Assembly (NCBI RefSeq): GCF_003144115.1
Contig: NW_020312022.1
Location: forward strand, 248,001 to 312,000
Reading direction: 5' to 3'
Origin: Tilletiopsis washingtonensis
Lineage: Eukaryota > Basidiomycota > Exobasidiomycetes > Entylomatales
DNA: 64,000 nucleotides
This document shows, piece by piece, positions 1-11,052 of this stretch. A program made the translations under genes and the position numbers. Under the pieces are notes generated by a model that was not told where the DNA came from, did no database searches, and was given only the letters and a program-made list of their open reading frames with translations. Numbering within the stretch: position 1 is the stretch's first letter; the number at the start of each line of letters is the position of its first letter.

Positions 1-725
1 CTCAGAGTCGCTCCCGCGCGCTCTCCTCTGCGCAGCAGACGTCACCCTGGCGCGTGCACGTGACCGCAGCCCCCCTCCATCATCCCGGCCGCCCCAGAAC
101 ATTCTCGCGTGCGAGCCGGCCGGCTTCCTTCCTCCCGCCGGCCCGCCGCTGCGCCCCACCCCCACACCCCTCCTCGGCAGGCTGGCGCGTGCGCACTCGT
201 CCATCGACGGCGCCCCAGCCTGCACAATTGGGCAGCGGGCTCGAGGGGAGCAACTCCGGTCAGGTCAGAGCCGCTGCGTGCGCACGTTCAGAGGTGACAG
301 GCATGCGAAGCATGGCTGTTGGGTGGGCTGGCCCAGGCGAAGTCCAAGCGAGCGAGCAGCGAGTCGCGGCCGGCCGGCAGCGCTGCCCCACAGCCGGCAT
401 GCGCGTCTCCGCCTCGCTTCTGCGCTTGAGATCCATGCTGCACGGCCATGTGCGCACGTCGATGTGCAAAGCAGCGTCTGGAGTGTGCCGTCGTTGGGAG
501 AGGGGAGAGCCAAGCAGCGCCGAGGGTCGTTGCCGTCGCTTCCGCGCCCCTTTGCGTGTCGTGCGGGGTGAGGCTGGGGCGCGGCGCGCGGCGAGGCGAG
601 AACGCCGGCGAGCCGGAGCGCGCTGTGCGGTGCAGATGCAGCATCGTCGCGCGGCGGAGCGATGCTGCCGGTGCCTCGGCTGCTCGCCTCCCGACCCCAT
701 CCTCCCCTCGAGCTCCTTCCCCGCC
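1..725. other. Left-edge sequence upstream of PEX11
   Basis: GC-rich sequence with overlapping open frames on both strands, rich in Arg, Ala and Cys and without recognisable motifs. I see no gene here. The part next to PEX11 must hold its promoter and 5' leader; any gene further left lies outside the window. Confidence 0.5.
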
Positions 726-1907
726 ATGTCGCAGTCCGCCAGCAGCAGCAAGGCCGTGCGCCCGGCCAACGCGACGGACGCCGTGCTGGGCGCGTTCAGC
801 AATGTGCCGCCGAACGAGACGCTGGAGCACCTCATCCGCTACCTCGGCACGTGGAGCGGCTTCGACAAGGTGTGTGTGCCTCGAGGGTGCCGTCAGGCTA
901 CGCTATTCCCAAGCGTAGCCGCGCTGCGCACTCGCTGACGCTTCCGCTCGGCAGGCCATGATGATCACCCAGTACGGCTCCAAGCTCGTCATTGCCTTCC
1001 TGGCGCTGCAGCACGCCCTGCGCGTGCGCCTCGCCGGCACCAAGAGCTTCCACGCAGCCAACGGCGGCTCGAGCGTGGCGGTGCGTGTGCAGCGCCTCGG
1101 TGCGCTCGTCGGCAATGCGCGTGTGCTGTACCGCATCTGGGGCCTGCTGCCGATGCTGCAATGGGTGAGTGAGGCTGGCACGACGCGAGGTGGAGGGCAG
1201 TAGAGGCGCAGCTTGAGCGAAGTACGCAGCGGTGCGGGGCATCGTGGCCGCCTGTGCTTGCCAACACCAGTCCTGACCGCTCCGCGCAGATGATCAGCAT
1301 GGAGCGGAACCCGCCGCCGACGCGCCTGCTGCACAACATCGAGCGCATCCAGGGCTGGGCGATGATTATCTACTGCCCGCTCGAGGCCGTGTCGTACCTG
1401 GGTGCGCACTCCATCCTGCCCGTCTCTGCGCGCACGCGCGGCAAGATGGACCTGTTCGGCGTGCGATGCTGGGCCGTGTACGTGATCCTGCAGCTGCTGC
1501 ACCTCGTCGAGGACAACCGGCTGCTGCGTCTGCGTGCCCGCGCCCTCGAGCGCGGCCGCGGCCACCCGACGCCGGCGCGCACTCCGAACACGGAGAAGAA
1601 GGTCGACCTTGGCGAGGAGCAGGAGACGACGCGCGGCATGTGGCGCGAGCTCGATGCGCGCAAGGACGCCATCCTCAACCAGCTCTGGGTCAATCTCGGC
1701 TACTTGCCGCTCACGGTGCACTGGTGCGTGTGCCGCGCTGCTGTACATCGCAGAGCCCCTTCTCACGTGGCCTTCCGCTGCAGGTCCACGCCCGGCGGCC
1801 TCCTCAGCGATGCGTGGGTGGGCTTCTTCGGCACCATTGCCGCCTCGGCGGGCCTGCGTGCCGGCTGGCGGGCCACGGCCAAGCGGCCGGAGCTCGCGGC
1901 CAAGTGA
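726..1907 (+). CDS. PEX11: Peroxisomal membrane protein PEX11
   Basis: Exons 726-869, 955-1164, 1290-1723 and 1784-1907 join in frame to 303 aa. The N-terminal block (LIRYLGTWSGFDK followed by AMMITQYGSKLV) is the PEX11 signature, and the central block (RLGALVGNARVLYRIWGLL, then HNIERIQGWAMIIYCPLEA) also fits the family, which remodels the peroxisomal membrane during elongation and division. The C-terminal exon is hydrophobic (GFFGTIAASAGL), as expected for a membrane-associated end. The ATG at 726 follows a non-coding leader and starts just before the conserved domain. The length is slightly above yeast Pex11 (about 236 aa), with a charged insert (residues about 195-235) before the last membrane segment. 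It converges on LOA1. The family call is firm; which PEX11 paralogue it is cannot be told. Confidence 0.93.
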
Positions 1908-2164
1908 TGTGTGGGAAGGGGACGGAGGATGGGAGGCGCTCTGCGCTCAACGCATCCGGCTTCAGGCGTGCTCGTATTACGACGGTTTCTCTCACTCGCT
2001 GCGCTCACTCGCGCCCTCGCTGTTCTGTGCGGCCTCTGTGCGCGCCGCAATGCCACCTACTACGACTGCAGCTTCGCGCCAGCTCGACGACGTGCGCGGG
2101 ACGACGGCAGGCGGCGTGCGAGTTGCCTCCCATTTGCTCCACTTCGCGTGGACGGCCACGCAGG

Positions 2165-3660
2165 CTACCGGCGCTGATACATGGCGAGAAAGGCTTCCTT
2201 CTCCTCAAAGCCCAGGTTTGTGCGACGCAGCCGCGAGCTGTGTGTTGAATCTCGTGAGCAGATTCGGAGCTTTGGTCGCGCGTACGTGACGTACAGTGCA
2301 GACCACGAGTCAGCGATAGCCTCTTGCGGGCCGCGCTCGGCGCCGCGAACGTCGGCCGACGCTGCCTGGCCCGTCGGTGCCTCTGCTGGATGAAGTACGC
2401 GCACGCTGACGCCGCGCGGCAGCGCGATGAGTCCGGCCCAGATGCTGGCGCCAAGTGAGCGCGGCACACTCGTCGTGGCGCTTGGCGACAGCGGCGATGG
2501 CGGCTCGTACCTTGGGCTGCGTCAGTCCGGCTCTTCAAAGAACCGTACGCGGAGTGACTCACTTGATTGCGGTGATGTACATGCGCGGCGAGCGCGGCAG
2601 ATCACGCAGCGCACCCGTGCGCGCATATAGCTCCCGCCAGGTGGTCGGGAAGATCGGTGCCGGGCGTAGCAAGGCGCGGTTATTCGAAGTGACAAGCTGA
2701 GCGGCGGTGGTGAGCAGGTGACCAGACACGTTGCTCGTCTGACTCACCTCTGGGAACACCACGCAGGGCGCGTTGGCCTCTTGCAGCGCCTTGTCAAAAG
2801 GCTTCACGTCTGCATCGCTGGCGTCACCTTCGAGCGGCGGTCGAGCGACCTGCATCAGGGCGGTCACGAGGCCGACAGCCTTCCAGCCCACCAGGCGCGC
2901 CTCGCCGCTGACTTTCTCGCGCAGAGTTTCAGGCATGTATGCGCCCGGACCGCGCTTGCGAGCTGCTCCGCGGGCTGCGGCGGCGGATGGCGGCGGCGCC
3001 GAGGGCGAGAGAACCGGCAGCAGGTACGACGGGCATGCGCGGCTAAGCAGCAGCACGTCGATGTACGACGAGTGGTTGGACACGATGAGATCGCCCACGC
3101 GTGGAGGCGCACTTGGCGCGGGTGCGTTGCGGCTGTAGACGGGGCGATCAGTATTCACATCGCCCTTCGACTTCTGCTCGAACTCACCCCCTCGTCGCGA
3201 GCGAGATCGTTTCTGGCGTCGTGCCGTAGAAGCCCAGCAGCGCCAGCACAACGGGCACGAAGACACTGCGGACCGCTGCCCGGGCCTGCCAGAGCGTGAT
3301 CAGCGCTGCAATTGCGCCTTCTCCGATCATCGCCTGTGCTCACCCCAAACAGGCCTAGCAACGTCTCCAGCAGCGTCCACAGGAGCACGACGGCGAGAAG
3401 CAGGACGCCGCGCGCCGCACCCAGCACGTAGAGGAACGGCAGTGCCAGCAGATGCAGCGCTGATGTGTTTCCAGCAGGCTACAGCGAGCTCAGGTCAGCT
3501 CTTGTGTCCTCGCAGCGGTCGCGGCTGCGCCTCTCACTGTGACGGGCGGCAAGAAGACCTGCAGCAGCACATGCGTCAGCACCGGTATGGCGCGGCAATA
3601 GGCTGCTCAACGCACCTGGATGCCGGTGCCGGCGTCGCGGAAGCGGCTGAACTTTTCCAT
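2165..3660 (-). CDS. LOA1: LOA1/VPS66-type lysophosphatidate acyltransferase
   Basis: Seven exons (3660-3616, 3558-3538, 3478-3344, 3285-3188, 3132-2748, 2696-2563, 2516-2165) give 389 aa. The start MEKFSRFRDAGTGIQVFLP closely resembles yeast Loa1/Vps66 (MEKYTNWRDNGTGIAPFLP), which acylates lysophosphatidic acid on ER and lipid-droplet membranes. Two hydrophobic stretches follow (exons 3 and 4), then GDLIVSNHSSYIDVLLL, which contains an HX4D acyltransferase box. The third motif reads FPEL-VTSNNRALL after splicing where the family usually has FPEGT-SNGRALL, so either the site differs here or the 51-nt in-frame intron 2747-2697 needs checking. The C-terminus (LGFEEKEAFLAMYQRR) also matches the family. 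A Pro/Ala-rich loop (about residues 125-150) is extra. Divergent from URB2 across 255 bp. Confidence 0.9.
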
Positions 3661-3915
3661 GTTGACTCCGAAGCAGATGCGCCTACGACACTGCGGCAGT
3701 GGACGAGAGGAGGATGTGGTCGGGAAGCTCGTCCAGCTGGCGCATGCGCTCGCCGAAGTGGAGCGGCGGCGCGGATCTCTCGGCCGGGAGCTGGAGGCGG
3801 CACCGCGCCAAAAAAGTGCGCTCGCCTTCCTTCTCGCTGCAGGCACGAAGACGTTGCCCTCTCGCCCTCATCTCCCAGCACGTCGCCTCTCGTCACCACT
3901 CCGGCTCGCATCGCC
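3661..3915. promoter_or_regulatory. Shared divergent promoter LOA1/URB2
   Basis: The 255 bp between the two start codons is the only room for both promoters. No TATA box is evident. Inferred from gene layout only. Confidence 0.5.
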
Positions 3916-6900
3916 ATGCCAGGCGTGCCATCTTCTCTGGCGCTCGCGGGCGTGCGGACGTCCGAGGAGCTCGTGCGCGCCCTCAAGGCGGCCGCCGACC
4001 CGCCGGCCGGCCTCTCGATTTCCAAGGTCGAGCTCGCCTCCCTCGCGTGGGTCGACACGGAGCTACACGTGCCAAAGAAGGCACACCTTCTGGCCGACTG
4101 GGCGCTCGAGGCGCTTTGCCGTGCTGTTCGCGACTCTTCGCAGGCGCAGGCGCAGGGCAAGGGCAAGGCAAAGGCGGGCAGCAAGCCGTCTGCAGTCCTG
4201 GCAGACGCTGCGGTGTGGCAGCTCCTCACCGACGCGAGCGCAGCCATGAGCGCAGCAGAGCGTGCAGCGCTCGCGCAGAGACACTCTACGCTGGCGCTCG
4301 TCTCCGCCACGACGCGCAGCTCTGCGCTGCACCGCCTGGCGGTGCTGCGCCCGGCCAGCCTGGCGCTTAAGCGCCTCATTCCAGCTGCCGCTGCGCGTGC
4401 ACAGCACAACATCGACCTCATCGCAGAGCCTATCACCGCCGTACTCGCTGCGCTGCCTTCGCTTCTGAGCGCATATGCAGAGAGCGGCGTCGATGAGGAC
4501 TGCCTTGCGCAGAACATCTTCGTGCCGCTCGTGCGGTCGTGGAGCGCTGCGCTGGAGGTCGGCGCCAACAGCAAGAAGGTGGGTCGCTCCTGGCGTATGC
4601 GCGACTCCTGGCTGACCGATTTGCATCAGGCGTCCAAGTACTGTCTGAGCAATGTGCTCGCAGTGGCACCTGGTGCGTGGCAGGCTTTGCTCGGCGCGGA
4701 AGAAGCGCGGCCGAGAGCTGTCACTCTTCTGCGAGCGTCGCTGCGTCACTTCCTTGCCGAGGCGCTCTTCACCACCGAGCGACTTGCTGCGCTCCTCGCG
4801 TCCGCTTCTGCGACGGACGACATCTTTGCCGCTCTGCGCAGTGCCGCTGCGGACAGTGCAGACGCCGCCTCCGACATTCCGGCTCTACTGCCCGAGCTCC
4901 TGTCGCTGCTGCAAGGCAAGCTTGCCCAGCATCGTCTCGCTCTCATGCCGGCAGCAGGCCCGAGTGCCGACATCTCTCTTGCCGCAGCGACTGCGGAGCA
5001 GATCGCACAGGAGCGCTCGGCCATCTTGCATGCGTTTGTCGAGCCAGCAGCCGAGCTGGTGGAGTCCTTCGCCGGCGCGCACCAGGCATCTACGCGGGCG
5101 GCGCTGCTCGAGCAGATCGAGCAGCTGAAGCTCTTCGTGCGCGCTTCCGACGATGCTGCAGCCTGGAAGGCGCTGCTGCGTCGCGCCGGCGCCGCTGCGT
5201 CAGCGGACATCGAGCGCAGTGCTGTGCCAGGGGCACAGCTCAAATCTTCTGGCGCTGCTTTGCGCACGATCACGATCTTGCTGCGGCTCGAAGATTCGCT
5301 CGCCAAGCCGCTGCTGCCGGCTGTGCTGCGTAGGGTCGCTTCTTCGTCGCGCCAAGACGCAGCAGCTCAAGAGCTGCTCAGTACTCTGGTTGACGGAGCG
5401 AGTGCAAGACGTGAAGTGCCGGAGCTTCTGGCACTGATCTGTCAAGCCTTGCAGGCAGCTCCGGTGCAGCACGCCGACGAGGCACTGCCCGCATTGCCGA
5501 TCTTGCGCGGCGCGCTCTTCTCAGACGACCTTCGGGCCCAGCTCGTCTCGGCGCTCAGCATCTTCATCGCGCCGAGCCAGGTCATGCAGTGCCTGACATC
5601 TCTTCGCGAGCACCTCAAGGACCTGGTCACTGCTCTCACCGCGTCTGAAGGCGCCTCTGGCACCGCTTCGCCCGCTGCGTCAAAGCGCCGGAAGACAGCC
5701 AGCGGCGCAGGCAAGGCAAGCTCACCGGCTGCCTCGCTGAGCTCAGCGAGTCTCCTCGTGGGCCTTCGCATGGGCGCGCTCATTGTCGACAATCTGCTTC
5801 TCCCAGCGCCCATGCGAGAGGAGATCTTCGTTGAACTGCGCCAGCTCTTCGATGCTGTCATCGTGCCGATGTTGGACCGGCCCAGACGCCAAAGCAACGT
5901 CGCAGATGACGCAGTGCTCGCTGGAGCTTTGTATCTCCGGCTTGCGATGCTGTCGCGCGCTACAGATGTCCTCGCTGCAGCAGAGCAAGCCTCCCACGAC
6001 GCTGCCTGGCTAGAGGCTGCGCTGGACGAGCGCGCAGATTACTTCGTCGAGATGCTTCAGCAACAGCCTGCGCCTGAGCTCCTGCTTGCTCTCGCTGCTA
6101 CGCTCCTGCGACGGGCACAGGCAGACTCTGAGCGCCGAGTCGTCGAGACGCACTACACGAAGATGATCGGCGACGCGCAGCAGCCCCTGGTCAAGTCTCT
6201 GCTCAGCGCATGCGAGGCACGTAGCGCGCCCGACGAGCAAGCCTGGCGTGGAGAGGCCCACGGGCTGAGCAAAGGGCAAGAGGGCCCTGCGGTCTGGAGC
6301 TCGCTGGCCTGGGACTGGCTGCCAACATTTGAGTGAGCTGGCCGAGTCTCCTTTCCGCATGGCACTTCGCTGACTGTCACTTGCCTGTAGACGAATTGCT
6401 GGCTCCGACGTGCTCGAGCTGTTCTGCTCCAGCGTCATCATTCCAACCCTGCACTCGAGCAGTCCGGCGTCCGGGCTTGCTTCGATCAGCGCCCTACTGG
6501 CTCGCAGCGCCTCGTTCCTCGAGTCGCCGCGGTGGCGCGCTGCGCTCATGAAGGAAGGCGAACGTCTGGCCCAAAGCGAGCTCACTGAGAGCGCAGGTGT
6601 CGCGCTGGCCACGCAGCTTGCGCTCGCTCGCTTCCCGGTCGACTATCTTCCGGCTGCGCAGCAGCAGACCTTCGCAGGGCACGCCGCGAGGACTGACGCG
6701 CAGATCGCCCGGGCGCCACGAGACATGCCGGCTGGCGGAGAACCCGGCGCAGCCAATGCGGTCACGCAGTCGCTCTGGGCCGAGCTGCGGACCTTCCAGG
6801 CGCGTCTGGTGGAGGCGACCTCGGCAAGAGCGACCAGCGACGTGCTGTCTGACGATCTAGCAGTGCGTCTGTGCGAATCTGCCGAATTTGCTTGACTGCT

Positions 6901-8836
6901 GACGCTTTCATCAGACTCTCCTTCTCGACCTTGTCGATCCAGCGAAGCTTCCGGCGGAAATTTCCGACGCTCTCCACAGTGCGACGCTCCGGCTCTTCGA
7001 TGCCCGTGTGCGCGCTCTCGTGCAGCGCGCGCTGACCGCGCCGATCAGCGCTACGGGTGCTGGACCGTGGAGCAGCTTGCTGCACGTCGACGGTCAGCTC
7101 GCCGCAGGCTTGAGTTCGACCGACTCGGCCCGCTCTGTGCAGTCGGCTGCTCGCGTGCACCTGCTCGAGCTTCTTCTCGAAGCCGCTGGCAGCGGCACGA
7201 CTGGCGCAGGCAAGAGCAAGCAGATTCCTGCGCACGTGCTGGTGCCCTTTGCCACCTCATCGCCATGCTCCGCATCTGCGACTGCAGAGAAGCTCGCACG
7301 CACGGAGTCCGGGCTGAAGAGCGGAGGCACCGCCGGTCTGCTCGATGCCGCACACGAGCTGCGCACTCTCGCAGCACGTCTGCGGCTCAGCCAGCTGGCA
7401 ACTCCAGAGACGCTGGAGGCGACGCAGGCCGTCGCTGTCGACGTCGTCCGATTCTTGGCGCGCTCGACGGTGCTGTTGCCTGTCACTGCAGTCCTCGCAC
7501 AGAGCAATGAGCGACAGTCTGCGTCTCAAGCAGCTGCGGAGCTGCTGCGACTCTTCGCTGTCTGCCTGCGACTCTTCAAGGAGACTGGCGAGCACGTGCA
7601 GCTCGGCAACGGAGACTCGCTCGACGCAACAATGGCCTCGCCCAGCCAGATGCCCGAGGATCTGAGTGCCAGGGTGGCGCTGACGTTCAGCGCCCTGCTG
7701 ACGGCGCTTGACGACCAAGGTGCGTCGTGGTCCTGCCTCTGCCTTGCGGCCTGCTAAGCTGACCACCTTTCAACAGCCACTGCGGACATCCTCATGACTC
7801 AGTTTGCGGACTGTTCGGTAGCCACCACGCCGGCGTCCTACGACGCTGCGCTCGAAGCCGTGACAGGCACTCTGGCCGGATCTGCAGCGATGAACAAGGA
7901 CGAGGCGGCCGCATTGCTCGACACTGTCGGCGTCATGCTGCGCCACGGCCCCGAAGGTGCGCTGCACGATGGCCCTCCGGCCTTTGACCATGCTGACAAC
8001 GAAGCTCAGGCACACTCGCGATCGCTCAGCGACACTGGTCGCGCCTCGTTGGCGAGCTGCATCCTCTCATCGCAGAGCAGTCGTCTGTCATTCTCACGGC
8101 GCTGCGCACCATCGAGCAGGTGTGCTCAGGCAAGGCCATGCTCCTGCGGTCGCCCGATGTTGGCCAGCTCTTTGCCCTGCTCGGCGCCTTGCTCGGCGCG
8201 CGCGAGCAGCCTGAGAGCTCAAGTATCGCCTCGGAAGGTCCGCAGATCTTCAGCGCGCTCGTGGCCATCCTCGAGTCGGTCGTGCGCCTGCGCGCAGACC
8301 TCGTCTCGCCGCTTCTGCCGCACCTAACTGCGCTGCTGTCGCAGCTCGTGGGCCCCTTCCCGACGCTGCGAGCACAGATCGGTGCAGGCCACGCAGCTGC
8401 CGTCACCTCGCGAATGCCCGCGTGGCTAGACATCGCACGGGCTCCTCTCGGTCCGCAGGAGGCGCGCGCCCTAGCACGTCTCCTGACCTCGCTCAACACC
8501 AAGTCCGTGGCGCTGCCGCAGTCGCTGCAGCGCAAGTCCAAGGCGGCCGCCAGCGGTTCCGGAGAGCGCTCCGCCAAGGTGACGAGCCTGTCGAAGGCCC
8601 TGTCGAAGCACGCGCCTTACGTGCTCGCCGCGCACGTCCGCACACTGGTGCACCCTTCAACGCACGTCAGCATGACGGTGCGCCAGGAGCTGCGCGCCGG
8701 CCTGTATGCGCTCTGCGACGTGACGGGCACGCACGAGCGCGACGCGCTCATGCTGGCGCACCTCGACTCGGGTGAGCGTGCCGTGCTCAAGTCGCTCTGG
8801 GCCGAGTGGGAGGCGCAGCGCTACCGCGGCGCGTGA
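3916..8836 (+). CDS. URB2: Ribosome biogenesis protein URB2/NPA2
   Basis: Exons 3916-4578, 4630-6332, 6391-6862, 6915-7719, 7777-7956 and 8010-8836 encode 1549 aa. The N-terminus (SSLALAGVRTSEELVRALKAA, then LHVPKKAHLLADWALEALCRA) matches the start of the Urb2 family. The C-terminus carries the Urb2/Npa2 domain: SKHAPYVLAAHVRTLVHP, VRQELRAGLYALCDV, and a final LKSLWAEWEAQRYRG. In yeast Urb2 acts in the nucleolus in 60S pre-ribosomes and is needed for 27S pre-rRNA accumulation. The middle is alpha-helical and Ala/Leu-rich, typical of these weakly conserved helical-repeat proteins; a basic stretch near residue 578 (ASKRRKTA) could help nuclear import. All five introns are 51-58 nt. The ATG at 3916 is chosen because it begins the conserved block; the open frame runs further upstream into the LOA1 promoter. 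It ends 53 bp from the convergent kinase gene. Confidence 0.9.
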
Positions 8837-8889
8837 ATCCGGCAGCCAATAGATAGCCATTCACCTGTTACGCGCACGAGGCGCAAGGC

Positions 8890-10517
8890 CTACTGCAGCG
8901 CGCTGATGGCCTTGTCCGTGAGCTCAAGCACCTCGTGGATGTCGGCGCGTTGCCGCGGGTCGAGGACGAGGCAGCGGCGGATGATCTCCTTTGACGCCTC
9001 GGAGAAGGCGGCATTGCCGGCGTCGGGGAACTTCCAGCTGCCCGACTGCACGGCCATGGCGATGGAGCCGCCCTGCTCGACGAGCTGTGGCGTCTCGAAT
9101 GGCGAGTAGCCGTACAGCATCGCGTAGTACTGCAAGCGAAGGTTAGCCGGTGCCAGCGCGGCCTGTGAGAACGCGACGCACAGTGCAGCCCAGCGACCAG
9201 ATGTCGACCTTCTCGTCCAGCACGGCATCCGTCTTGACGTCGAACAGCTCCGGCGCGCGGTACGGCATGGAGCTGTGCTCTGCGGCAACGTCCTAAGCGC
9301 ATTTGCGTCAGCCCTCTGCCTCGTGCCATGCTTCAGCGCAGAAGCTGACCTGCTGAATGATGGCCTCGCGCCGGCTCTTGATCTCGATGCGCGCACGGCA
9401 CGCAGAGCCAAAGTCCATGATGACGGCTAATGGCTCGCCGGATCCTGATGACGTCGGCGCAATCATGATGTTGCTGCACGCGGCGCATCAGCACCGGCAC
9501 TCGCAGGCGCTGGGCCGTCATGGCACTCACGCTGGCTTGATATCTCGATGCGCCCACGCGCAGAGGTCGCCGCCCTTGCCTACCGGCCCATCGCTGGAGG
9601 GCACAGCCGATCCCTCCATCCGCGGCGGCTTTGGCGGGTACGCAGCCTCTCCCGAGTCGTCCTGGCCGGGCAGCAGGCGCCGCTCGTCCTCCTCGCCATG
9701 CTCCTCGTCCTCCGCCGCGGCAGCCTCAACGTCGGCCGGCGCGGCTCCAGGCTGGGCGCCGACGTCAGGCAGGCGCCATGTATGCATGCTCTTGAGGCCC
9801 TCTGCTGCGCCACGGAAGAGGCGCAGACTGCTGGCCTCGTCCGCCGTCTCGCCGCGCACGGCACGCGCGGCCAGAGCATCCTGCAGCGTGCCGCGGCAGA
9901 GCGGCAGGAACAGATAGACAGTGTGCCCGTCGGCCGTCTGCTCCACGCACGAGTCGAGTAGCCGGATCGTGTGCGGCGAGCGGAAGCGGCGTGTCGTCTC
10001 GATCTCGGAGAGCGCAAGGCGGAGCGTAGGCGTGCCGGATGGGCATCGCATCTGTGAGAGCCAGTCAGCCCAAGCCAGCGCATGAGAGAGGCAAGAGACA
10101 GATACACCTCCACTCTGAGGATCGCGCATGTAGCGACCAGGGGGCCTGCCATTCCACACCCGACACAGACGCCTCTCACATCCCGCTACGCACCACTTTG
10201 AGGGCAAACTCGCGCCCGCTCTCGCGATCGCGCGCCAGGTAGACGAAGCTGACGGCGCCCTCGCCCAGGAGGCGCACGAGCACGACGGCGCGGCCATTGA
10301 GCTTGAGCGAGGTGCCACCGGGCACTGCGCCGCCGCTGCCGCCATCTCCGCCGCCGCTGCCGCCCAGCGCACTGCCGGCGCCGCCGCCGCGGCCCGAGAG
10401 GTCGGCGCAGCAGGGCAGCAGCGAGGCGAGGGCGTAGAGCGTGTCCTGCAGCGTCGAGATGGGCGAGAAGCCCTGCGAGCTGCTGCCGCCGCGTGAGAGA
10501 GAGCCGTAGCCGGACAT
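8890..10517 (-). CDS. ENV7: NAK-family Ser/Thr kinase, ENV7/STK16-like
   Basis: Exons 10517-10194, 10051-9531, 9473-9350, 9292-9182 and 9129-8890 give 439 aa. Kinase landmarks are complete: glycine loop GEGAVSFVYLA (about residues 85-95), catalytic Lys in FALKV (107), HRDIKPAN, DFGSA, an APE in YRAPELF, and VDIWSLGC. The order ALKVMRCPSG and YYAMLYGYSPFE places it with the STK16/Env7 branch, whose yeast member sits on the vacuole membrane and restrains fusion. A Cys pair (LLPCC, residues 36-37) could be palmitoylated, as known for Env7; this is inference. A linker of about 65 residues, acidic and Pro-rich, separates SMHTW from the HRD loop. An earlier in-frame start would need a non-ATG codon, so ATG 10517 is used. 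Intron 1 (142 nt) is longer than the rest. Confidence 0.9.
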
Positions 10518-11052
10518 GGCGCCTGGCAGGGAGGTGTGTGAGAGGTTGCGCTGGGAGGTGTTGGTGTCGTGAGCCACGCTGCGCTGCGCCGAAGGCGCAT
10601 TCGATGCGCGCGCGCCTCACGCGGCCCCTGTGGCTGTGGCGCGTGCACGTTCGTAGTGCTGGCGCCGCGCCGCGCTCCGCTCCCAGCGCTCAAATCGGGC
10701 TTGGCTGCCGCCACTTGTCAACGCAAGGCATTCGATCACCTCTCACAGGCTTGTGTGCAGCATTCATGATGATTTTGCGCTCCAAAAGCGGGCGGCAGCC
10801 CTGCAAGAGTTCCGGAGAGAAGCTTGGCGCTGCCCCTCCAGGGCGACACGGCGGCGGACGCATCACGTGACGCCGGACGCGCTGCCCTCATCGCTGCGCT
10901 GAGACGCGGCGCAGATGGCGGCGACCTTCCTTCCCTCCACCAATCCGCCGCCTTGTCACCGGCACCGCTCGCTCATCTCGCATTCTGACTTCTGGCTCTC
11001 GGCCTCCCGAAGCGCTCGACCTTCCCGCGCGCACGACAACCACCCCGCCGCG
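10518..11052. promoter_or_regulatory. Divergent promoter region kinase/SmB
   Basis: 535 bp between divergent starts. It becomes less GC-biased near 10760 and holds no convincing coding sequence. Both promoters must lie here. Confidence 0.45.
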
